Below the pieces are notes generated by a model that saw nothing but the letters and a program-made list of their open reading frames with translations, searched no databases and was not told where the DNA came from. Positions 6,559 through 9,849 of a stretch of 9,849 nt of DNA are shown here, piece by piece. The stretch is from Selenomonas sp. (lineage in GTDB: Bacteria > Bacillota_C > Negativicutes > Selenomonadales > Selenomonadaceae): assembly GCA_017940705.1 (NCBI GenBank), contig JAGAYB010000229.1, forward strand, positions 1 to 9,849, written 5' to 3'. The first letter of the stretch is position 1; each line of letters starts with the position of its first letter. The translations under genes and the position numbers were made by a program.

Positions 6559-7488
6559 ATGACATACCCTAAAAGCCTTTTACGGCAGGCTATCGAAAAC
6601 GATATAGCCAATAAGAAATACAATCCCATGAACGATATCCTGTTCAAATTCATCTTTGGCAAAGAGGAACGCAAGCATGTCACCATTGACTTTCTCAATG
6701 CCGTCCTTGACCGTCACGGAGCAAAAGCCATCAAGGATATTCAGTTCCAAAACAGCGAGATTGTTCCCTTCTATGAGGATGACAAACTCACGCGTCTGGA
6801 CATTTTCTGTGTTACCGAAGACGGCACGCAGATTGATGTGGAAATCCAGATTGTGGACAAAAAGAACATGGAGCGCCGCACGCTCTACTATTGGTCACAG
6901 ATGTACCTGATGAACCTTACAAAAGGTGGGAAGTATCAAAATCTGAAACCGTCCATCACCATCAACATTCTGCGCTATACGATTTTCCCGGGGCAGCCGG
7001 CACACTCCATGTACAGTATCTACAACATGGAAACCGGCCGCCGCTTAAATGAGGACATGGAACTGCATTTCCTCGAAGTCACTAAATTTCAGAAAAAGCC
7101 TGTCAGCGAAATGACCAGCGTGGAACGTTGGCTGGCGTACTTCTCCAACAAATTAGATATAAAAGAAATGGAGGAACTGGCTATGAATGAAGCTGCTATT
7201 CAGACAGCGCTGGACGCAGCCGCTGTATTTATGCAAAATAAACAAGAGCGTCTTAACTATTTGAATCGCGAAATGGCTATCATGGACTATGAGTCCGATA
7301 AAGATGCCTGGATAGATGCAGGCCGGGCTGAAGGCCGGGTTGAAGGCCGGGCAGAAGGAGAGAAGAACGCTGACCGTCGCACAGCTAAGCGTATGTTAGC
7401 CAAAAACAAATCCATTGATGAAATTTTAGAATTGGTTGACCTAACCCGTGAGGAAATTGAAAAATTAGCTCATGACATAAGCTTGTAA
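6559..7488 (+). CDS. Rpn-family recombination-promoting nuclease / putative transposase (PD-(D/E)XK)
   Basis: The 309-residue product belongs to the Rpn/PDDEXK_2 family (TIGR01784 type). An N-terminal nuclease fold carries the typical NPMNDILFKFIFG opening (22-34), then LTRLDIF with Asp81 and VEIQIVDKKNMERRTLYYWSQMY with Glu95-x-Gln97, the E-x-Q form of the PD-(D/E)XK active site. Residues 205-309 are helical and charged, with a GRAE/GRVE/GRAE repeat at 255-266 and a C-terminal helical tail. Family members promote RecA-independent recombination in E. coli, and some act as toxic phage-defence nucleases held in check by a small C-terminal protein from within the same gene. ATG 6559 follows AAAGGAG with a 9-base gap. 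It is a lone gene between two terminators. No transposon ends are seen, so the transposase name should not be taken literally. Confidence 0.9.
   Translation: MTYPKSLLRQAIENDIANKKYNPMNDILFKFIFGKEERKHVTIDFLNAVLDRHGAKAIKDIQFQNSEIVPFYEDDKLTRLDIFCVTEDGTQIDVEIQIVDKKNMERRTLYYWSQMYLMNLTKGGKYQNLKPSITINILRYTIFPGQPAHSMYSIYNMETGRRLNEDMELHFLEVTKFQKKPVSEMTSVERWLAYFSNKLDIKEMEELAMNEAAIQTALDAAAVFMQNKQERLNYLNREMAIMDYESDKDAWIDAGRAEGRVEGRAEGEKNADRRTAKRMLAKNKSIDEILELVDLTREEIEKLAHDISL
7183..7488 (+). CDS. Candidate internal-start product of the Rpn gene (Rpn_S-like, in frame)
   Basis: An in-frame ATG (Met209 of the full protein) follows a strong GGAGG at 7170-7174 with an 8-base gap. That is at least as good a site as the gene's own start. 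It would yield the last 101 residues alone: a helical, charged protein starting MNEAAIQTAL, containing the GR(A/V)E repeats and lacking the nuclease domain. In E. coli rpn genes, small Rpn_S proteins made from inside the gene in the same frame bind and inhibit the full-length toxic nuclease; the layout here fits that scheme. A/T-rich bases at 7153-7163 (TAGATA, TATAAA) could be an internal -10, but no good -35 is at a proper distance. The site and frame are seen; production and inhibitory function are inferred, and a chance GGAGG coding Glu-Glu is the alternative. Confidence 0.4.
   Translation: MNEAAIQTALDAAAVFMQNKQERLNYLNREMAIMDYESDKDAWIDAGRAEGRVEGRAEGEKNADRRTAKRMLAKNKSIDEILELVDLTREEIEKLAHDISL
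7321..7356 (+). repeat. Three tandem 12-base repeats inside the Rpn gene
   Basis: Three consecutive near-identical units begin with GGCCGGG and differ at two positions (CTGAA, TTGAA, CAGAA endings). They are in frame and encode GRAE-GRVE-GRAE, with a decayed fourth unit GEKN. Being a multiple of three, copy-number change would lengthen or shorten the protein without breaking it. Confidence 0.85.
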
Positions 7489-7522
7489 TATTTTACCGAT
7501 GTGGAATAAATTGAGAAATCAC

Positions 7523-7568
7523 TAAGAAAAAGGGCTGCTGCACGTCATATTACGTGCAACAGCCCCTT
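7523..7568 (-). terminator. Intrinsic terminator between converging genes, mainly - strand
   Basis: Arms 7529-7545 and 7552-7568 form a long stem with a 6-base loop. Read on the - strand every position pairs, with two G-U wobbles that would be mismatches on the + strand, and the stem runs into TTTTTCTT. It therefore best ends the 103-residue gene, whose stop is just 12 bases away, and may also stop Rpn transcripts from the other side. Confidence 0.8.
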
Positions 7569-7579
7569 TGGCGTGTGCG

Positions 7580-7891
7580 TTATGATTCTGGTTCAACGCC
7601 ATGCTTGCGGCATTCGTTGAAGAAGAAGATAGCGTTGGTGTCCTTGGGATTTTCTGACCAGAACTTGATGAGCTTGCTGGCCATGGCGTATTTTTCCTGC
7701 ATAAAGGGCAGGAGATTTTCAGCGGTTATGGGGCCGCCGACGGTCATAAATACATCAATATTATGTCCGAGGGTGTCTAGCATTTCCTCGCTGCACTCGT
7801 CCTTAGCCAGTGACTCGGCAAAACGAATACCCTGTTCTAAGTCATCGGCGTAGCCGCGCTGGAGGAGCCAGACGGCAATCTGCTTTTCCAT
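7580..7891 (-). CDS. Hypothetical protein, 103 residues
   Basis: I do not recognise the family. The product is a small, soluble-looking, mostly helical protein, without signal peptide or membrane segment. It begins MEKQIAVWLLQRGYADD, has acidic stretches (AKDECSEEMLD), a central VGGPITAENLLPFMQEKYAM segment, and an aromatic patch NAIFFFNECRKHG near the end. The two Cys are not arranged as a metal site. It is a real gene by its layout: a near-perfect AAAGGAGG (7899-7906) sits seven bases before the ATG and a strong - strand terminator follows the stop. It is downstream of rpmF on the same strand but separated by the rpmF terminator, so it may have its own promoter; I found no convincing one in 7907-7980. 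It converges with the Rpn gene. Confidence 0.8.
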   Translation of the reverse strand: MEKQIAVWLLQRGYADDLEQGIRFAESLAKDECSEEMLDTLGHNIDVFMTVGGPITAENLLPFMQEKYAMASKLIKFWSENPKDTNAIFFFNECRKHGVEPES

Positions 7892-7951
7892 GGGAGTCCC
7901 TCCTTTAGATAGCTATGTTTTAATTCTATTCGCTAGGGGGAGGAAGATTTC

Positions 7952-7975
7952 CTGCCTGCGGCAGATTTTTTATTT
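7952..7975 (+). other. Short hairpin followed by a T run in the leader of the 103-residue gene
   Basis: CTGCC (7952-7956) and GGCAG (7960-7964) form a 5-base stem with a 3-base loop, followed on the + strand by ATTTTTTATTT. It overlaps a second small hairpin, AGGAA/TTCCT with a 3-base loop at 7941-7953. It resembles a + strand terminator although no + strand gene ends here; the stem is short. Confidence 0.35.
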
Positions 7976-7980
7976 ATGAG

Positions 7981-8018
7981 AAAAGCCCGGGGAAATCCTG
8001 ACGATTACCCGGGCTTTT
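7981..8018 (-). terminator. Intrinsic terminator after rpmF
   Basis: A perfect 11-base inverted repeat (7981-7991 with 8008-8018, core CCCGGG) has a small AATC/GATT stem within its 16-base loop. Read on the - strand it starts 9 bases after the rpmF stop and ends in TTTT. It is symmetric enough to work in both directions. Confidence 0.88.
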
Positions 8019-8027
8019 GACTTTGGC

Positions 8028-8207
8028 TTATTCAGCTGCGGCAACGACTTCTTTGCCATCATAGTAGCCGCATTCGGGGCATACATGATGGGGCATCTTC
8101 GGTTCGTGGCACTGCGGGCAGGCTACGAAGCCGGGAGCCTCCAGCTTCCAGTTGGCGCGGCGGCTATCGCGGCGTGCCTTGGACATTTTTCTCTTTGGTA
8201 CTGCCAT
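8028..8207 (-). CDS. rpmF: Large-subunit ribosomal protein L32 (zinc-ribbon form)
   Basis: The 59-residue product starts with the diagnostic [20 protein letters not shown] and is part of the 50S ribosomal subunit. A zinc ribbon is intact: Cys30, Cys33, Cys43 and Cys46 (CPQC, CPEC), so this is the zinc-containing C+ form rather than a zinc-free paralogue. The ATG at 8207 is chosen over an in-frame upstream ATG at 8294 because L32 begins at MAVP in all relatives and a perfect GGAGGTGA (8215-8222) lies seven bases ahead. The extra 29 codons are simply an open leader. In many bacteria rpmF follows yceD and precedes plsX; here a small regulator gene lies upstream and an unrelated small gene downstream. 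It has a probable promoter at 8303-8331 and a roughly 90-base leader with possible hairpins. Confidence 0.95.
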   Translation of the reverse strand: MAVPKRKMSKARRDSRRANWKLEAPGFVACPQCHEPKMPHHVCPECGYYDGKEVVAAAE

Positions 8208-8212
8208 GGTTG

Positions 8213-8286
8213 GTTCACCTCCGGAACAATCCGACTTGCTTTGTTCAGTGAAATCCATACACGTTGGGTTGATGCTGAATGGATTT
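8213..8286 (-). promoter_or_regulatory. Structured rpmF leader
   Basis: On the - strand transcript, AAATCCAT (8279-8286) can pair perfectly with ATGGATTT (8251-8258). Further down, GAACAA (8241-8246) pairs with TTGTTC (8224-8229) across 11 bases. The GTTC within that second arm (8224-8227) can instead pair with GAAC (8213-8216), placing the Shine-Dalgarno in the 7-base loop. These two last pairings exclude each other. Function is inferred only. Confidence 0.35.
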
Positions 8287-8302
8287 ATTGACACATGTTA
8301 CT

Positions 8303-8331
8303 ATAATAGCGTTTTTGGCGTACTAATGCAA
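8303..8331 (-). promoter_or_regulatory. Probable rpmF promoter
   Basis: On the - strand TTGCAT (8326-8331) and TATTAT (8303-8308) are separated by exactly 17 bases. Transcription would start near 8296, about 90 bases before the rpmF ATG. No terminator is visible between the upstream regulator gene and this point, so readthrough from that gene is also possible. Confidence 0.6.
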
Positions 8332-8351
8332 GTCTTTTTTTATGGGGAGGC

Positions 8352-8678
8352 TTATCTGTTGGACAAGAGGAGCTTGAGGGCGATTTGCTTTTCAGGGGAA
8401 AGTTCCTTGATGAGTTTCAGCAGCTGGGGGTCAATGCCGGCTGTTTCCGGTGTGACGGTATCCATAGGGTCAGCCTGAGAGGCCAGATTGTTGAGGTCTT
8501 CAATGCGGATATTCAGGGCGCCGCAGATTTTCAGCACGTTGTCCATGGCGGCGCCGCCGATGGAACCGTTGAGGATGGACAGCAATGTGGTATAGGGCAT
8601 CTTGATGAGCTGGGCAAAATTTTTCATTGTATATCCATGTGATTTTATTAAGGCTCTGATATAATCTTCTCTGTTCAT
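8352..8678 (-). CDS. XRE-family helix-turn-helix transcriptional regulator
   Basis: The 108-residue cytoplasmic protein has a Cro/C1-type helix-turn-helix at about residues 6-62 (helices around YIRALIKSHG, TMKNFAQLIKM, PYTTLLSILNG, AAMDNVLKICGALN, IRIEDLNNL). A linker and a C-terminal helical tail follow (LLKLIKELSPEKQIALKLLL), perhaps for dimerisation. It is a DNA-binding repressor or activator of unknown target; no inducer-binding or protease domain is present. The ATG is supported by AAGGAG (8688-8693) nine bases upstream. The gene diverges from glpA across a 246-base A/T-rich gap and is followed on the same strand by rpmF. Its own -10 lies in a perfect palindrome, which suggests autoregulation. 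Whether it also controls glpA is unknown. A stand-alone phage-repressor remnant is possible, but no phage genes are nearby. Confidence 0.9.
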   Translation of the reverse strand: MNREDYIRALIKSHGYTMKNFAQLIKMPYTTLLSILNGSIGGAAMDNVLKICGALNIRIEDLNNLASQADPMDTVTPETAGIDPQLLKLIKELSPEKQIALKLLLSNR

Positions 8679-8707
8679 GAATCCGTTCTCCTTGTCTTGT
8701 GTCTATA

Positions 8708-8720
8708 CTGTATTATACAG
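8708..8720. promoter_or_regulatory. 13-base palindrome overlapping the -10 of the XRE gene
   Basis: CTGTATTATACAG is a perfect inverted repeat (6-base arms around one central T). Its - strand contains TATAAT at 8712-8717, the likely -10 for the regulator gene, with only a weak -35 (TTTCCT, 17-base spacer). A dimeric XRE protein bound here would block its own transcription; this role is inferred. Confidence 0.6.
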
Positions 8721-8797
8721 GGCTGTCTGAAAAAAGGAAAGTCTATGGGAAAATATTTCTCAATAAGAAAAACGATAGATTGTAATAAAATAAAATC

Positions 8798-8855
8798 ATA
8801 TTTCGTATTGACTAATATGGAATTATGTTGTAATATACTTGTGGAAACGAAATAT
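8798..8855 (+). promoter_or_regulatory. glpA promoter flanked by an inverted repeat (operator pair)
   Basis: TTGACT (8808-8813) and TAATAT (8831-8836) are 17 bases apart, giving a start near 8843 and a leader of about 82 bases. A perfect 9-base inverted repeat brackets this core: ATATTTCGT at 8798-8806, just upstream of -35, and ACGAAATAT at 8847-8855, just past the start site. TTTCG/CGAAA half-sites are typical of DeoR/GlpR-type repressors of glycerol genes. The right copy also overlaps an imperfect CcpA cre-like sequence (TGGAAACG). Which factor binds is not known. Confidence 0.55.
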
Positions 8856-8924
8856 TGTTAATGATTTAATTATCATGCAATTCGCAATCATACAAAATGT
8901 GTATTAGCCGGAGAGGAAGGGTGT

Positions 8925-9849
8925 ATGATGGAAAAAGCGACGGTCGTCGTCATTGGCGGCGGAGCCACAGGCGTTGGCATCCTGCGTGACCTTGCCATGC
9001 GCGGCGTGGACACGCTGCTCGTTGAAAAATGCGATCTGGTGAACGGCGCAAGTTCCCGTTATCATGGGTTGCTGCATAGCGGCGGACGGTATGCGGTAAA
9101 GGACCAGGAGGCAGCCAAGGAGTGTATTATCGAAAATCAGATTTTGCGCAAGATTGGCAAATCCTGTGTGGAGACGACCGGCGGCATGTTTGTCCGTCTC
9201 GACATTGATGACCCTGCTTATGAGGAAGCCTGGGTAAAAGGCTGTGCGGAGAGTGGAATTGAAGCAACGCCGATTACTCTGGAGGAAGCCTTCAGGCTGG
9301 AACCGCTGCTCACCCGTAATGTGCAGTCGGCATATCTGGTGCCAGATGCAGCCATTGACGGGTTCCGTATGTCATGGCAGAATGTGGAGTCCGCCAAACG
9401 TTACGGCGGCCGCTGCCTGACTTACCGGGAAGTCATCGCCATCGAAAAGACCAGCGGGGAAGTAAAGGGCGTAAAAGTACGAAATACCATAACCGGTGCA
9501 GAAGAAATCATCGAATGTGAAATCGCCATTAACGCTGCCGGCGGCTGGGCAGGCAAGGTCGCAGCCCTTGCCGGGCTGGAAGTCGGCGTACAGCCGGATA
9601 AGGGGACGCTGTTGGCTTTCAACCAGCGCATCACCAATCATGTGGTGAACCGCCTGCATAAATCTTCCGACGGTGATATCTTCGTACCCCATGGTTCCAT
9701 CACCATTTTGGGGACGTCTTCCATGAGCATTCCTGACCCCGAGGACACCAGCACTTCCCGTGAAGAGGTGGAAAACCTGCTGGCCATCGGCGAAAAGACT
9801 TTTGAGCATCTCCGGGATTACCGCCTGCTCCGTTCCTTTGCCGGTTCCC
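8925..9849 (+). CDS. glpA: Anaerobic glycerol-3-phosphate dehydrogenase subunit A, 5' part (3' end outside window)
   Basis: The open frame runs to the window end (308 codons; E. coli GlpA has about 540). GlpA is the FAD-containing catalytic subunit that oxidises glycerol 3-phosphate to dihydroxyacetone phosphate, with GlpB and GlpC passing electrons to the membrane quinone pool. Seen are the N-terminal Rossmann motif VVVIGGGATGVGILRD (7-22) with Glu34 at the end of beta-2, the family stretch SSRYHGLLHSGGRYAV, then ECIIENQIL, VRNTITGAEE, AINAAGGWAGK, and PDKGTLLAF with RITNHVVNRLHKSSDGDIFVPHG. All closely follow E. coli GlpA, and less so GlpD. Two starts are possible, ATG 8925 or ATG 8928, behind the purine-rich GGAGAGGAAGG at 8910-8920; 8925 is taken. 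glpB and glpC probably follow outside the window. Glycerol or glycerol-3-phosphate control through the flanking operator pair is likely. Confidence 0.93.
   Translation, partial: MMEKATVVVIGGGATGVGILRDLAMRGVDTLLVEKCDLVNGASSRYHGLLHSGGRYAVKDQEAAKECIIENQILRKIGKSCVETTGGMFVRLDIDDPAYEEAWVKGCAESGIEATPITLEEAFRLEPLLTRNVQSAYLVPDAAIDGFRMSWQNVESAKRYGGRCLTYREVIAIEKTSGEVKGVKVRNTITGAEEIIECEIAINAAGGWAGKVAALAGLEVGVQPDKGTLLAFNQRITNHVVNRLHKSSDGDIFVPHGSITILGTSSMSIPDPEDTSTSREEVENLLAIGEKTFEHLRDYRLLRSFAGS

Noticed and set aside
6374..7568. Rpn gene as a mobile element bounded by two hairpins that both contain GCACGT.
   Set aside because: The hairpins are ordinary terminators with different arms; no terminal inverted repeats of matching sequence or target-site duplication are seen.
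8028..8294. An 88-residue L32 with a 29-residue N-terminal extension.
   Set aside because: The family begins at MAVPKRK, and the perfect Shine-Dalgarno is placed for the ATG at 8207, with none suited to the ATG at 8294.
8085..8478. + strand open frames across the rpmF and XRE genes (8085-8291, 8152-8478, 8385-8642).
   Set aside because: They are shadows of the - strand genes rpmF and the XRE regulator, with no domain or ribosome site.
8842..8855. CcpA cre site as the main control element of glpA.
   Set aside because: It has at least two mismatches to the cre consensus and lies within the better-supported perfect inverted repeat; kept only as a secondary possibility in the promoter entry.
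8854..8881. glpA leader hairpin (ATTG, ATGAT / ATCAT, CAAT) as a GlpP-type antitermination site.
   Set aside because: The stem is weak, A/T-rich and interrupted, and no terminator with a T run follows before the glpA start.
9372..9809. - strand open frame of 145 codons near the right edge.
   Set aside because: It lies entirely opposite glpA, whose + strand translation matches GlpA along its whole visible length.

Overview
The window looks like chromosomal DNA of a Gram-negative-type Firmicute in the Negativicutes (Selenomonas, Mitsuokella or Anaerovibrio-like). This is inferred from the gene families: WhiA, a DUF348 + 3D-domain wall protein, a zinc-ribbon L32 and a GlpA-type glycerol-3-phosphate dehydrogenase. 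Ribosome binding sites are of the AAAGGAGG type, and an Rpn-family nuclease gene is present, a kind common in that group. No 16S or other species-level marker is present.

Left part (1-5429, all + strand): the 3' end of whiA, a membrane-anchored polysaccharide deacetylase, a secreted protein of unknown function, metG and tatD. Gaps between them are 19, 36 (to the preferred ATG), 17 and 1 bases, and the first clear intrinsic terminator lies after tatD at 5386-5429. They probably form one transcription unit mixing cell-envelope and translation/housekeeping functions. No T-box or SAM leader fits before metG.

Middle part (5430-7570): two separately transcribed + strand genes, each with an extended -10 promoter. 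One encodes an exported DUF348/3D-domain wall enzyme with its own terminator. The other encodes an Rpn-family PD-(D/E)XK nuclease. The nuclease gene holds a strong Shine-Dalgarno and in-frame ATG at 7170-7185 that would produce its C-terminal 101 residues as a separate protein. This matches the intragenic antitoxin layout described for E. coli Rpn phage-defence toxins and is the most interesting point in the window.

Right part (7571-8925): three - strand genes (an unrecognised 103-residue protein, rpmF, and a small XRE-family regulator) with a terminator after rpmF and one after the 103-residue gene. The regulator's -10 box sits inside a perfect 13-base palindrome. The rpmF leader can form competing hairpins around its ribosome binding site.

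Far right (8925-9849): the 5' two-thirds or so of glpA on the + strand, divergent from the regulator. Its promoter is bracketed by a perfect 9-base inverted repeat that looks like an operator pair. No stretch longer than 300 bases lacks a gene, and I see no tRNA, CRISPR array or insertion sequence.
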